Below, in pieces: positions 44,340 to 53,714 of a DNA stretch of 64,000 nt. Under the pieces are notes generated by a model, which worked only from the letters and a program-made list of their open reading frames with translations, was not told the DNA's origin and searched no databases. Made by a program: the position numbers and the translations under genes. The DNA is taken from contig NZ_CP025025.1 of the NCBI RefSeq assembly GCF_002874535.1, positions 2,713,526 through 2,777,525 on the forward strand, given 5' to 3'. This DNA is from Mesobacillus jeotgali. Lineage in GTDB: Bacteria > Bacillota > Bacilli > Bacillales > Cytobacillaceae. The stretch's first letter is position 1. Every line of letters begins with the position of its first letter.

Positions 44340-44524
44340 ACAATCTCCCCCTATTTCATTTTTCAGTCCTATTGAATATCGTGGTTTCTAGATATCCGCC
44401 AATTCCCCCTTAATAAGTGCCAGAAATGCTTGTACAAATCATGAGATACCTTCACCACTAATAGAACTTTTATATTATATGTTTAAATCTATCCGTTAAT
44501 AGATTATTCTGAAAACAACACAGA

Positions 44525-44549
44525 AATTCCTGCCTCAGAGACAGGAATT
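44525..44549 (-). terminator. probable terminator after the 176-aa hypothetical gene
   Basis: Minus-strand AATTCCTG.../...CAGGAATT stem followed by TCTGTGTTGTTTTC, an imperfect T-run. Confidence 0.6.
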
Positions 44550-44554
44550 ATTAT

Positions 44555-45085
44555 TCACTCAATAATTTTTTTTATTTTTTCAAGTGAAGCGATCATATAA
44601 TCGACCATTTCTGATAAGTCGTCAATCTGTTCTTCATAAACAAGACGGTTGAAGGAAACCTGCACATGGTTTTTGATAGTTGATTTATCTCCCAATGGGT
44701 CAAGCAAGGCGGTTTGCACTATCGCCCGATCTCTTCCCCATATTTCCTCAAGCCCTTTAAGAACTTCCTTAAAAACAACCATTTCATTTTTATGATGAAG
44801 TGAGAAAGAAATATTCACTCTACACCCTGCAAGCTGTTTGGCATTCACACTTTCCAATAGCTCCGCAGAGAGGTTCTCCAATCCGGCCTCAATGGTCATC
44901 ATTGCCGATAAAAGATTCGATTCATAACCTTTCTTAGTGAATGAAATTTCATATTTACGCGACAGCTTGGCGGCATTAATCCAGTCATTGCGGTCAATCA
45001 CTATAATTTCTCCGCTCAAATCCCTGTCATATATTTCGCCTTCGATTACGACTTTGATATTTTCATAAGCTGTCGGGTCAAACAA
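44555..45085 (-). CDS. conserved hypothetical protein, 176 aa
   Basis: Soluble alpha/beta protein with no signal or TM segment. TTG start with AAGGAG 9 nt upstream. Composition is acidic with a long C-terminal helix (IDDLSEMVDYMIASLEKIKKIIE). I recognise no family. It follows fhs after a structured intergenic element and ends at a terminator. Confidence 0.6.
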   Translation of the reverse strand: MFDPTAYENIKVVIEGEIYDRDLSGEIIVIDRNDWINAAKLSRKYEISFTKKGYESNLLSAMMTIEAGLENLSAELLESVNAKQLAGCRVNISFSLHHKNEMVVFKEVLKGLEEIWGRDRAIVQTALLDPLGDKSTIKNHVQVSFNRLVYEEQIDDLSEMVDYMIASLEKIKKIIE

Positions 45086-45118
45086 AAGCTTCCACTCCTT
45101 ATTGCAATATGCGTACCA

Positions 45119-45215
45119 GATTAAAAATGGTCAGTCCAACCTTTAGCATCTCTGGTGACGTCGGCGCAAAAACCGCATCCCCACGTCCACAAATACTAAT
45201 CGGGACTGACCACGG
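45119..45215 (-). terminator. long structured hairpin/terminator after fhs
   Basis: In minus-strand RNA, GGTCAGTCC (45211-45203) pairs with GGACTGACC (45137-45129), followed by ATTTTTAATC. The 65-nt interval holds nested complementarity: TTAGTAT with ATGCTAA (one G-U), then GTGGACGT with ACGTCAC (one bulge), then GG..GC/GC.CC around a TTTTT loop. It is far longer than an ordinary terminator and may be a processed 3-prime small RNA or a regulatory RNA. No known riboswitch class is recognised. Confidence 0.6.
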
Positions 45216-45226
45216 CAATAGCAATT

Positions 45227-46915
45227 TTAGAATAATCCGACTGCGTTACCCTCTTCATCAACATCCATGTTCAAAGCTGCCGGAAGCTTCGGCAAGCCAG
45301 GCATTGTCATGACTTCCCCTGTCAATGCAACGATGAATCCTGCACCTACTGACGGCTTCAGTTCCCTTACTGTGATGGTGAATCCTGATGGCCTGCCTAG
45401 TTTCTGCGGATCATCTGATAATGAATACTGTGTTTTGGCCATACAGACTGGCAGCACACCCCAGCCAAATCCTTCAAAGTCAACTAGCTGCTTCTTCGCT
45501 TTTGGCGAAAACTCGACTCCGTTGGCACCATAAACTTGGGAGGCAATTGTCTTGATTTTATCCTCAATTGAATCAGACAGATCATAAAGATGTGCAAATG
45601 TATTTTCGCTTTTTTCAATTACATCAAGAAGTCTCTCTGCTAGCTCAACTCCACCATTTCCGCCTTTTTCCCAAACTTCTGTCAAGGCAACCGGGATCCC
45701 TGCATTGTCACACAATTCTTTCAAAGTATTTGTTTCAAGTTCTGTATCTGTAATGAATCGATTGATGGCAACAACGTATGGCAGGCCAAAGCTTGCAATC
45801 GTCTCTACATGCTTTTTCAGATTAGTAAAACCATCTCTTAATGCTTTGACATCCTCGTTGACCAATTCCGTTTTCTTCATGCCACCATGCATTTTCAGAG
45901 CGCGGATGGTAGCGACAATCACAACAGCTGAAGGATCGATTCCCGCTGTTCTTGCTTTGATATTCAAGAACTTCTCAGCTCCAAGATCCGCACCAAATCC
46001 TGCTTCAGTAACGACGAAATCAGCAAGCTTGGATGCAGCCTCTGTCGCGATGACACTGTTGCAGCCATGTGCGATATTCGCAAATGGACCACCATGAATC
46101 AAGGCCGGAGTATGTTCGATTGTCTGGACAAGGTTTGGCTTGACCGCTTCCTTCAATAAAAGTGTCAAAGCCCCTTCTACTCCTAGATCCCCCACCGTAA
46201 CAGGCTGCTTTTCGTAATTATAAGCAACAACCATCTTTGATAGGCGGAGTTTTAAATCCTTCAGGTCGCTCGCAAGACACAGTACAGCCATGATTTCAGA
46301 TGCAACCGTAATGTCGAAGCCGTCTTCACGAGGAACTCCCTGCATTGGCCCACCAAGTCCGACAATCACTTTTCTCAGTGCACGGTCATTCAAGTCGACC
46401 GCTCGCTTCCAGACAATCCTGCGCTGGTCAATGTTCAGCTTGTTTCCTTGCTGCAGGTGATTATCAATTAAAGCAGCCAGGGCATTATTTGCGGTTGTAA
46501 TCGCATGCAGGTCCCCTGTAAAGTGAAGGTTGATATCCTCCATCGGAAGCACTTGTGCGAAACCTCCGCCTGTTGCACCGCCTTTTATTCCCATAGTTGG
46601 CCCTAATGAAGGCTCACGCATAGCAATCATCGTTTTTTTACCAAGCTTGTTCAATGCATCTGCAAGTCCGACCGTTACAGTAGATTTCCCTTCCCCTGCA
46701 GGAGTAGGATTGATTGCGGTAACAAGTACGACCTTGCCGCTCTCTTTTGTTTTCAATTTAGCCAAAGCTTCTGAAGACAGCTTCGCTTTATACTTACCAA
46801 ACAGCTCAATATCATCGGCATCCAGGCCAATGCTCGCTGCAATGTCAACAATAGGCTTCATTTTACTATCACGAGCAATTTCAATATCTGACTTAACTTG
46901 AATATTTGTTCCCAT
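45227..46915 (-). CDS. fhs: formate--tetrahydrofolate ligase
   Basis: ATP-dependent synthesis of 10-formyl-tetrahydrofolate, supplying one-carbon units for purines and fMet-tRNA. 562 aa. The P-loop-like [55 protein letters not shown] and the C-terminal [19 protein letters not shown] are canonical. The ATG at 46915 has GGGGGG 7 nt upstream. Divergent from metA. B. subtilis 168 lacks fhs, so this position is a difference from that synteny. Confidence 0.97.
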   Translation of the reverse strand: MGTNIQVKSDIEIARDSKMKPIVDIAASIGLDADDIELFGKYKAKLSSEALAKLKTKESGKVVLVTAINPTPAGEGKSTVTVGLADALNKLGKKTMIAMREPSLGPTMGIKGGATGGGFAQVLPMEDINLHFTGDLHAITTANNALAALIDNHLQQGNKLNIDQRRIVWKRAVDLNDRALRKVIVGLGGPMQGVPREDGFDITVASEIMAVLCLASDLKDLKLRLSKMVVAYNYEKQPVTVGDLGVEGALTLLLKEAVKPNLVQTIEHTPALIHGGPFANIAHGCNSVIATEAASKLADFVVTEAGFGADLGAEKFLNIKARTAGIDPSAVVIVATIRALKMHGGMKKTELVNEDVKALRDGFTNLKKHVETIASFGLPYVVAINRFITDTELETNTLKELCDNAGIPVALTEVWEKGGNGGVELAERLLDVIEKSENTFAHLYDLSDSIEDKIKTIASQVYGANGVEFSPKAKKQLVDFEGFGWGVLPVCMAKTQYSLSDDPQKLGRPSGFTITVRELKPSVGAGFIVALTGEVMTMPGLPKLPAALNMDVDEEGNAVGLF

Positions 46916-47026
46916 TTCCATTCCCCCCAGATATTCTCTATATGCTTACCATCTTATATTTTACCATCAGAGAAATAATATCAGGTAAAAAATATTCATT
47001 TGTCATAAAATTTCCTCTTTAGTCAA

Positions 47027-47055
47027 TTGCTCCACAAAAGAATTCAGACTATAAT
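47027..47055 (+). promoter_or_regulatory. sigma-A promoter of metA
   Basis: TTGCTC (47027-47032), 17-nt spacer, TATAAT (47050-47055), 40 nt before the metA start. No S-box (SAM riboswitch) or T-box fits in the short leader, unlike many Bacillus methionine genes. Confidence 0.75.
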
Positions 47056-47095
47056 AAAAATTATTGATTTTAGTTTAAAAAAGGGAGGTTACACC

Positions 47096-48004
47096 TTGCC
47101 AATAAAAATCCCGCTGCATCTGCCAGCGAAAGAAATACTTGAAAAAGAAAATATTTTTATCATGGATGACAGTCGTGCTGCAAAACAGGATATCCGGCCG
47201 TTGAATATATTGATTCTGAATCTGATGCCCGAAAAAGAAAAAACAGAGAGACAGCTGCTGCGGCTTCTTGGAAATACGCCACTCCAGGTGAATATAACTT
47301 TTCTAAAGACCGCTACATACGATGCAAAAAACACCTCACAATATCACCTTGAAGAGTTCTATCAAACCTTCGATCAAATAAAAGAAAAGAAATATGACGG
47401 CATGATCATAACCGGAGCGCCAATCGAGTTGATGGAATTCGAGGAGGTGAACTACTGGGACGAACTAAAGGAAATCCTCAACTGGACAGAGCGGAATGTA
47501 ACGTCAACATTGCATATCTGCTGGGGAGCACAGGCCGCTTTATATCATCACTATGGCATAAATAAATATACCCTTCCCAGGAAGTGTTCAGGCGTATTCA
47601 CCCACAGAGTCCTTGACCAAACCGAAAAGCTATTAAGAGGGTTCGACGATGAATTCATTGCACCCCATTCAAGGAATACCGATATTTCCAAACAGGCATT
47701 GCAAAATCATCCTCAGCTCAAGCTATTGGCTTCATCAGATGAAGCAGGCGCCTTGATTATTTCCAGCAAAGACTGCAGAAGAATCATGATTACCGGCCAC
47801 CTTGAATACGAAGCCACAACACTTGCAGAAGAATACTTAAGAGATAAGGCAAGAGGCATTGAAATCGACATGCCAGAAAACTATTTCCCACAGGATAATC
47901 CTGATAAAAAACCGGCAAATCGCTGGAGATCACATGCCCATCTGTTCTTTTCCAATTGGCTGAATTATTATGTATACCAGGAAACACCTTATGAATGGGA
48001 TTAG
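47096..48004 (+). CDS. metA: homoserine O-acetyltransferase MetA
   Basis: First committed step of methionine synthesis. 302 aa. With the TTG start at 47096 (GGGAGG 7 nt upstream) the catalytic residues fall at the family positions: Cys142 in [18 protein letters not shown], and His235 and Glu237 in [10 protein letters not shown]. Residue 111 is Glu ([11 protein letters not shown]); in characterised MetA proteins Glu at this site selects acetyl-CoA and Gly selects succinyl-CoA, so acetyl transfer is predicted. Single gene with its own promoter and a shared terminator. Confidence 0.95.
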   Translation: MPIKIPLHLPAKEILEKENIFIMDDSRAAKQDIRPLNILILNLMPEKEKTERQLLRLLGNTPLQVNITFLKTATYDAKNTSQYHLEEFYQTFDQIKEKKYDGMIITGAPIELMEFEEVNYWDELKEILNWTERNVTSTLHICWGAQAALYHHYGINKYTLPRKCSGVFTHRVLDQTEKLLRGFDDEFIAPHSRNTDISKQALQNHPQLKLLASSDEAGALIISSKDCRRIMITGHLEYEATTLAEEYLRDKARGIEIDMPENYFPQDNPDKKPANRWRSHAHLFFSNWLNYYVYQETPYEWD

Positions 48005-48035
48005 AAAAGGCATCGATCAATTCGATGCCTTTTTC
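48005..48035. terminator. bidirectional terminator between metA and the 234-aa gene
   Basis: AAAAGGCATCGA/TCGATGCCTTTTT stem with T-runs on both strands, between convergent genes. Confidence 0.85.
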
Positions 48036-48740
48036 TTATGTTCTATTGTAATTAAAATATGTACATTGATGATTCTCCCAAATGAGCGGTGTTTCTTTTT
48101 CTAAGAATACACCTTCAAATTTAGTTTCTTTCAGACAGTCCAGGTTATCTTCTTTCGTAAAGAAAACCATAGAGGCTTGGTCAAAATAACATGTGAAAGA
48201 AAAATCCCGGTATTCGTCCATGATAATCATCGGTCCTGAACAAAGGTATAACTTTTGTTCGGTCGTTAATTTATTTAGTTCAAATACTCCACTACCCTCT
48301 ATCAATTTATTATATAAAACTTTTTTTGCTCCTTTTGATCCTAGAACCTTTAGCATGTCGTCTATTAACAGCATCGAATATTCGTCTTCATTAGGAAAGA
48401 ACAAATTTGGTTCGATATTTTCGTTTATTTTATTAAACAAATCCAGTCTCTGGTAAATTCCCCTTGCCAATCCGCCAGTCAAATAGGCTATAACAGCCTT
48501 GGATACTTCAGAAATGCTGTTCAGATTACTTCTCCTTTGAATTTCCCTCCAACTTATCGGACTGCCTGATTTGTAAATTTCTTTATTGGTTGGTGCATCA
48601 GCGGAAACCCAGCTATCAGGCATTTTAATAAACGGATAAAAAATAATAGATGCTGAGCAGTATTCATTCGGAAGAAGCTCAATGACTGGGTCCTTCTCCG
48701 GTTCTTTTCCTATTGGATAAAAAAACTCTATCGTCATCAT
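48036..48740 (-). CDS. hypothetical protein, 234 aa
   Basis: No family recognised. Soluble, rich in Ile/Asn/Phe/Lys, with visibly more AT-rich codons than the flanking housekeeping genes. ATG with AAAGGAG upstream. Features: N-terminal FFYPIGKEPEKDPVIELLPNEYC, a central SWREIQRRSNLNSISEVSKAVIAYLTGGLARG and a C-terminal CYFDQASMVFFTKEDN. It abuts AIM24 (18 bp). Base composition and lack of recognisable relatives suggest an accessory or recently acquired gene; an immunity-type role is only speculation. Confidence 0.6.
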   Translation of the reverse strand: MMTIEFFYPIGKEPEKDPVIELLPNEYCSASIIFYPFIKMPDSWVSADAPTNKEIYKSGSPISWREIQRRSNLNSISEVSKAVIAYLTGGLARGIYQRLDLFNKINENIEPNLFFPNEDEYSMLLIDDMLKVLGSKGAKKVLYNKLIEGSGVFELNKLTTEQKLYLCSGPMIIMDEYRDFSFTCYFDQASMVFFTKEDNLDCLKETKFEGVFLEKETPLIWENHQCTYFNYNRT

Positions 48741-48758
48741 CCGGCTCCTTTTAGCTTC

Positions 48759-49454
48759 CTAACTTTGCGGAGCATAATAGACTTCTTCAAATGGCTGGAC
48801 GACAACGAAGCCTTCTCCGCTGAACTTCATCTGAATCGATTCGCCGCTTCCACGTCCAAGGAATGTTTTGAACGAAATATCTGTTACAAATTCAGGCTGG
48901 AGATTTCCAGACCAGGCTACTGTTGCGTTCGGGTCTGTATAAACCGGATTATCCGGACTGACAAGCAGGGTCAACGGTTCATAATGGGATGTGACCGCTA
49001 CCATACCTGTACCCTCGAGACGGACATTGAACAAACCTCCTGACAGCATTCCGGCCACCCGGCGCATCAGCTTGATATCCCAGCTGATAGAAGGTTCGAA
49101 TGCCAGCAGGTCATTGCCATTTACGAAGATAGCCTCATTTTGTAAATTCAAGATTGATATTTTCTTCCCCTGGTCAGCCAAATAAAGCTTTCCATTACCG
49201 TTTGCTTTCATTAATGAAGTACCTTCACCTGTTAATGCCTTTTTAAACATCTTGCCGATCCCGTGTTCCAGCACTCCCTCACGCTCAAACTTGATCTGGC
49301 CTCGATAAGATACCATAGCTCCAGCTTTTGACCATACCTGGCCATTCAGATTGACCTCTAGCATTCTCGGTGTCTCCAGCTCAAATAATCCTTCCCCTTT
49401 ATCCTCTTGCTTTGTATTGTTCACAAACTCTTCGATCGAATAACGACTCATCAT
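48759..49454 (-). CDS. AIM24 family protein
   Basis: 231-aa beta-helical protein of the AIM24/TIGR00266 group: [24 protein letters not shown] near 30, [36 protein letters not shown], and [32 protein letters not shown] with AAGGAGG upstream. Soluble in bacteria; function unknown. Lies 9 bp downstream of the methyltransferase gene, so probably co-transcribed with it. Confidence 0.88.
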   Translation of the reverse strand: MMSRYSIEEFVNNTKQEDKGEGLFELETPRMLEVNLNGQVWSKAGAMVSYRGQIKFEREGVLEHGIGKMFKKALTGEGTSLMKANGNGKLYLADQGKKISILNLQNEAIFVNGNDLLAFEPSISWDIKLMRRVAGMLSGGLFNVRLEGTGMVAVTSHYEPLTLLVSPDNPVYTDPNATVAWSGNLQPEFVTDISFKTFLGRGSGESIQMKFSGEGFVVVQPFEEVYYAPQS

Positions 49455-49463
49455 AATGCCTCC

Positions 49464-50147
49464 TTATTTTAAAACCTGAAACATGAAAACCCACATAAAT
49501 GATAGAGATTGCTGCAGCTCTACCGGCAATGAACCGTGCGGGAGCTGCTCTGCGGCTTTTTTGAATACTCCGAATTCCCCTGCTTTTCTCCAGCCATTTT
49601 CAAGTGCCAGCTTTTCCAGCTCCCATGGCATGATCGTGTTGCAGATTACCTCTTCTCCATATAGTCTCCTGAAGCTGTTCGTCCTCGGCCTTGCAGTTGG
49701 GCCGAGAATTCCTATACAGGAATATCCATTTGGCTTGAGTATGCGAACCATTTCATTTAAGGACTCATAGGGTTGTTTCGTCCATTCTATTGAATTAATG
49801 GCCATAACCGCATCAAAATGATTATCGGGGCTTCCACAATCCGAAAGGTCCCCTTTATTAAAAATACATTTCTCACTTCGCGAGTTCAGCCTGGCTCTCT
49901 CAAGCATCTCCTCGGATACATCGATTCCGGTGACCACATAGCCTTCTTCGGCCAACTTTTCCGAACCTGTTCCATCTCCGCACCCTAAATCACAAACTAG
50001 GGAACCAGTTGGAACAAACTCCTTAATGAATGGCACTATATCCTTCCGGCTCCCGGATTCCCACATTCCTCTGCTTCTTGAATTCCAAGATGCTGCCATA
50101 CTGTCCCATTGCTTTTCAGATTCCACTTTCCAATCAAATGTATCCAT
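49464..50147 (-). CDS. class I SAM-dependent methyltransferase
   Basis: 227 aa. Motif I LVCDLGCGDGTGSEKLAEEGY, motif II VTGIDVSEEML, motif IV FDAVMAINSIEWTKQP, and motif VI MVRILKPNGYSCIGILGP identify a Methyltransf_11-type small-molecule or protein methyltransferase. The acceptor is unknown. ATG with AGGTGAG upstream. First gene of a methyltransferase-AIM24 unit. Confidence 0.85.
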   Translation of the reverse strand: MDTFDWKVESEKQWDSMAASWNSRSRGMWESGSRKDIVPFIKEFVPTGSLVCDLGCGDGTGSEKLAEEGYVVTGIDVSEEMLERARLNSRSEKCIFNKGDLSDCGSPDNHFDAVMAINSIEWTKQPYESLNEMVRILKPNGYSCIGILGPTARPRTNSFRRLYGEEVICNTIMPWELEKLALENGWRKAGEFGVFKKAAEQLPHGSLPVELQQSLSFMWVFMFQVLK

Positions 50148-50269
50148 CAGCTCACCTGCCTGGTTTTGTAATTCCTATAATAGTTATTTCGTTATGGACA
50201 AGGGAATTCCTCTTAAGTTTATTTTCACTAAAAAAGTGCAAGACTAGGAGGATGAAAGGAGAGATAATA

Positions 50270-50485
50270 TTGGAACAGGAACAATTGGTTGCCATACATA
50301 AAAATAACGCCGGTGAAATCATCAGTTTCCAGACATCGAGCGGAAGGATTATATCCTACCGTAAAGCTTTGCAGGAAGCCAACACAGGGGTAATTTCAGG
50401 AGTCGATATCCATGAAGGTGCAGATGGTACAACCTTGCTTTCAGCAGATGGATCTGGATTCGATCAGTACCCAGATATATATTAA
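50270..50485 (+). CDS. DUF3892 family small protein
   Basis: 71 aa. The pattern LVAIHKNNAGEIISFQTSSGRIISYRKALQEANTG-ISGVDIH is typical of DUF3892 (a short beta-beta-alpha protein common in Bacillaceae). The TTG start at 50270 has AAGGAG 8 nt upstream; an earlier ATG at 50252 overlaps AGGAGG. Function unknown. Convergent with mntR across a shared terminator. Confidence 0.78.
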   Translation: MEQEQLVAIHKNNAGEIISFQTSSGRIISYRKALQEANTGVISGVDIHEGADGTTLLSADGSGFDQYPDIY

Positions 50486-50492
50486 AGAATGC

Positions 50493-50522
50493 AAAAACAC
50501 CTGACAGCGGTCAGGTGTTTTG
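50493..50522. terminator. bidirectional terminator between DUF3892 gene and mntR
   Basis: AAAACACCTGAC-AGCG-GTCAGGTGTTTT stem with T-rich flanks in both directions. Confidence 0.88.
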
Positions 50523-50524
50523 AT

Positions 50525-50947
50525 TTATTCTTCGTCATTTTGTTTTTGGATTGCCCTTAATTCTTGAATCCGTGATTTATCTTCTTCAAAGAACTGTACA
50601 AGGTCTCCGATCCTGTCGATTGCATCCCAGCTTAAATGATGTTCAATTCCCTCGACATCATTATAGATATTCTCATCCTTTACGCCGATAACCTTTAATA
50701 ATTGCTCAAGCAGTTCATGGCGATCTACCAGCCTTTTGCCTGTTTTATATCCTTTCGGAGTCAGTACAAGCCCCCGATATTTCTCGTAAACAACGAACTG
50801 ATCTTTATCCAGCTTCTGGACCATTTTTGTCACTGAGGAGGGATGGACCGATAATGCCTCCGCGATATCCACTACCCGGGCATATCCTTTTTGTTCTATT
50901 AAAATAAATATCTGTTCTATATAATCTTCCATACTAGGTGTTGGCAT
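50525..50947 (-). CDS. mntR: manganese-responsive regulator MntR
   Basis: 140-aa DtxR-family repressor of Mn uptake genes. All B. subtilis metal ligands are conserved at the same numbers: Asp8, Glu11, His77, Glu99, Glu102, His103 ([14 protein letters not shown]). The winged helix contains [23 protein letters not shown] with GGAGG upstream. It may also control the TerC Mn exporter elsewhere in this window, though I found no MntR operator there. Confidence 0.95.
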   Translation of the reverse strand: MPTPSMEDYIEQIFILIEQKGYARVVDIAEALSVHPSSVTKMVQKLDKDQFVVYEKYRGLVLTPKGYKTGKRLVDRHELLEQLLKVIGVKDENIYNDVEGIEHHLSWDAIDRIGDLVQFFEEDKSRIQELRAIQKQNDEE

Positions 50948-51017
50948 CCCATGACCTCCAATGCTTAAACAATAGCCATATTAAAGTTTACTATAGAAGA
51001 ACAAGGGTGACAAGGCG

Positions 51018-53195
51018 CTATCCACCTTGATTGACAGGCTGTGCTGCTATATCGAATTTAAGCTTACTGTCGTCTCCATCCCAATATAGCTTGGCGTTGA
51101 AGGTTCTATCCTTGCCCTGGAAACCTTCAATCACATCCGTGCTACCTTCAGTCAGCAGCTTTTTGATATTCTTCTGGGTTACCGTCTTGCCAAGGATTTG
51201 CTTGGAGAGTGTGAAATTGCATTTTGTTTTCTGATAGTTTGAGCAGCCATAGAAGGTCCCTTTGTCCACAACCATGCCATCGCATTTTTTACATTTTCCC
51301 AGGTTTGTAGTTTGGCGGGAACGTCCACCCTTCTTCCCAGGTACAAAAGCATTGGTCAATTCTTCGGAAAACGTCCAGCCTGAGGACCCTTCCGATGTTT
51401 CAGCAACAAGGTGTTTGATCATTTTCGAAGTCTGCTCAATGAACTGTTTGGGAGAGGCTTCTCCCTCTCCAATTTGGTGCAGTCTCTGCTCCCATTTCGC
51501 TGTCATTTCAGGAGATGCCAGTACTTGTCCGCCCACAGCGGCGACGAGAATTTTCGCTTTGGCTGTCGCATAAACGAGGTTTTTGCGGACTTCTATATAC
51601 GCTCTATCCTTTAGCATCGTAATGATGCCCGCTCTCGTTGCTTCTGTTCCAAGCCCTTCAGCTTTCATCAGGACCTTTTCAAGTTCCTTGTCTTCAATAT
51701 GCTTTCCTGCCGTTTTCATAAGGGTAATCAGTTGGCCTTCAGTCAGCCTCTTTGGCGGCTGTGTCTTGCTTTCCTTTACCTCTGTTTTCATGACGGTTCC
51801 CGTTTCACCTTGCTGGACAGCAGGAAGCTCTGGTTCTTTATCTGAATCTTTTTGAGGAAGCACTTTTTTCCATCCTTCATCAAGCTGGACTTTCCCCTTG
51901 GAAATGAATTCCGCCCTGGCCTCCACAACCGTCTTGATTGTTGTATATTCTGCCATATATGGACCGTAGTGCGCTGCAATCAGTGTCCTGGTCAGCAAGT
52001 CATATAATTTCAGTTCGTCCCCAGAGAGCCTGCTTAGGTTAGGAACTTGTTCAGTCGGAATGATTGCATAGTGATCGGTAACTTTTTTTTCATTTACATA
52101 GCGTTTGTTATTTTGAATCGATGAATTCGGCAATGGAAAAAGCTGCTGATAATCAGGATTAGCCTGAAGCTTATTCAGAATCGCAGGAAAGCCTTCTGCT
52201 TCCCCAGGGGTTACATACCTGGAATCGGAACGGGGATATGAAACAATTCCCCTTTGATATAATCCCTGTAAAATGTCCAACGTCTTTTTCGGCGACATTT
52301 TAAATCGTCGATTCGCTTCGGCCTGGATCGCTGAAAGATTATAGAACAGCGGGGGCAGAAATTCTTTTTTCTCAGAGATAACTTCTGCGGCTTCTGCAGA
52401 CTTCCCATCGCAAAAAGCAGCAATTTTCTCGGCCATCTCTTTTGTCTTGATCCGTGAATCTCCATCTTTTTCCCATTTGCCGCTGTATTTCTTGCCATTG
52501 ATATTGAACTTTGCGTTCACTTCCCAAAAGGGTTCTGATACAAAATTTTCAATCTCCAGCTCGCGTTTAACAATTAATGCGAGAGTAGGAGTCTGTACCC
52601 TCCCGACTGAAAAAACATCGGAATAGCCTTTGTTTTGAAGCAATAGTGTGTACAGCCTCGATGCGTTCATGCCGACAACCCAGTCAGCACAAGCTCGCGT
52701 ATAGGCTTCGAAGTATAAATTTTTTGTATCTGATTCATTCAAAAGATTTTGAAATCCTTCCTTGATCGCTTTTGGTGTCAGCGAGGAAATCCACAACCTT
52801 TTCATTGGCTTCGTGCAGTTGGCAAGGCGAAGGATATTCCTGATGATCAGTTCACCTTCGCGCCCAGCATCTCCCGCATGAATGATTTCAGAAACCTGTG
52901 GATCGGTGGCGAGCTTTTTTATGATTTGGAATTGCTTTGCTTTTGATTTGACAACTTCATACTTGAAGTTTTCTGGAATGATTGGCAGTGTACCAAGCGA
53001 CCATTTTTTCCATGATGGATTGTAATGCTCTGGTGCGGACAATTCCGTTAAATGCCCGATTGCCCATGAGACGTATGCACCTTTAGGGAAAATTTCATTA
53101 GGAAGTATCTCGAGGAATCCATCCCTTTTTTTCATTTTGAATACGGAGGCCAGCGTCCTGCCCTGGTCAGGCTTTTCCGCAACAATCAATTTCAT
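51018..53195 (-). CDS. topB: DNA topoisomerase III
   Basis: 725-aa type IA topoisomerase that decatenates single-stranded junctions. TOPRIM acidic triad in AGDAGREGELI (109-115), SVGRVQTPTLALIVKREL, active-site Tyr320 in GIVSYPRSDSRYVTP, and a C-terminal zinc finger CKKCDGMVVDKGTFYGCSNY...C. ATG with AGGAGG upstream. No terminator separates it from mntR. Confidence 0.96.
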   Translation of the reverse strand: MKLIVAEKPDQGRTLASVFKMKKRDGFLEILPNEIFPKGAYVSWAIGHLTELSAPEHYNPSWKKWSLGTLPIIPENFKYEVVKSKAKQFQIIKKLATDPQVSEIIHAGDAGREGELIIRNILRLANCTKPMKRLWISSLTPKAIKEGFQNLLNESDTKNLYFEAYTRACADWVVGMNASRLYTLLLQNKGYSDVFSVGRVQTPTLALIVKRELEIENFVSEPFWEVNAKFNINGKKYSGKWEKDGDSRIKTKEMAEKIAAFCDGKSAEAAEVISEKKEFLPPLFYNLSAIQAEANRRFKMSPKKTLDILQGLYQRGIVSYPRSDSRYVTPGEAEGFPAILNKLQANPDYQQLFPLPNSSIQNNKRYVNEKKVTDHYAIIPTEQVPNLSRLSGDELKLYDLLTRTLIAAHYGPYMAEYTTIKTVVEARAEFISKGKVQLDEGWKKVLPQKDSDKEPELPAVQQGETGTVMKTEVKESKTQPPKRLTEGQLITLMKTAGKHIEDKELEKVLMKAEGLGTEATRAGIITMLKDRAYIEVRKNLVYATAKAKILVAAVGGQVLASPEMTAKWEQRLHQIGEGEASPKQFIEQTSKMIKHLVAETSEGSSGWTFSEELTNAFVPGKKGGRSRQTTNLGKCKKCDGMVVDKGTFYGCSNYQKTKCNFTLSKQILGKTVTQKNIKKLLTEGSTDVIEGFQGKDRTFNAKLYWDGDDSKLKFDIAAQPVNQGG

Positions 53196-53321
53196 AATTT
53201 CCTCCTGAAAAACTTTTATATGTGCGCGCTTGTTAAGCTTCGACCTCTATTTTATCTTTTTTTCGACAAAAGCGTAAAGGACTTTTATTGCAGTGCCTGC
53301 ATGGAGCACGAATTCTTACCC

Positions 53322-53359
53322 AAAAAAATAAACAGGCAGCTGAATGGATCAGCTGCCTT
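53322..53359 (-). terminator. intrinsic terminator of the 95-aa hypothetical gene
   Basis: Minus-strand AAGGCAGCTGA.../...TCAGCTGCCTG stem followed by TTTATTTTTTT. Confidence 0.85.
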
Positions 53360-53366
53360 AAAGATA

Positions 53367-53654
53367 TTATTCCTCGAACGGTTCAACTATGTTGCTGTCA
53401 TTGATGTACCAACGGTTCCTGTTAACGACTGCTGATACGGTTAAAATCAGCGAAGGAACCTTTTCGATCCGGACCACGATTGCCCCGACCATCTGCTGGA
53501 AAATCACGAATGACTCTCCATGGCTGAATGCTGCCCACTGAGGACCCATGATGGCAATGGAACGGATGATTTCTTCCTTTTCTGCTTGCTCAAGTGAAAG
53601 ATGCTGAGAAAAAATGATTATCCAATCCTCATCACCTATCGAAAAGCGGTACAT
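53367..53654 (-). CDS. conserved small hypothetical protein, 95 aa
   Basis: Soluble alpha/beta protein (MYRFSIGDEDWIIIFSQHLSLEQAEKEE...). ATG with AAGGGTGAGG upstream and a clear terminator, so it is a real gene. It follows the HD-GYP gene by 60 bp on the same strand and may be co-expressed. No family recognised. Confidence 0.65.
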   Translation of the reverse strand: MYRFSIGDEDWIIIFSQHLSLEQAEKEEIIRSIAIMGPQWAAFSHGESFVIFQQMVGAIVVRIEKVPSLILTVSAVVNRNRWYINDSNIVEPFEE

Positions 53655-53714
53655 GCCCTCACCCTTTTAATTCATCATCATTGACTAATAAAAGATATGA
53701 AGTGTATCCCCAGA

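Noticed and set aside
46925-47095. S-box or T-box upstream of metA
   Set aside because: Leader after the promoter is about 35 nt and holds no riboswitch core or T-box sequence.
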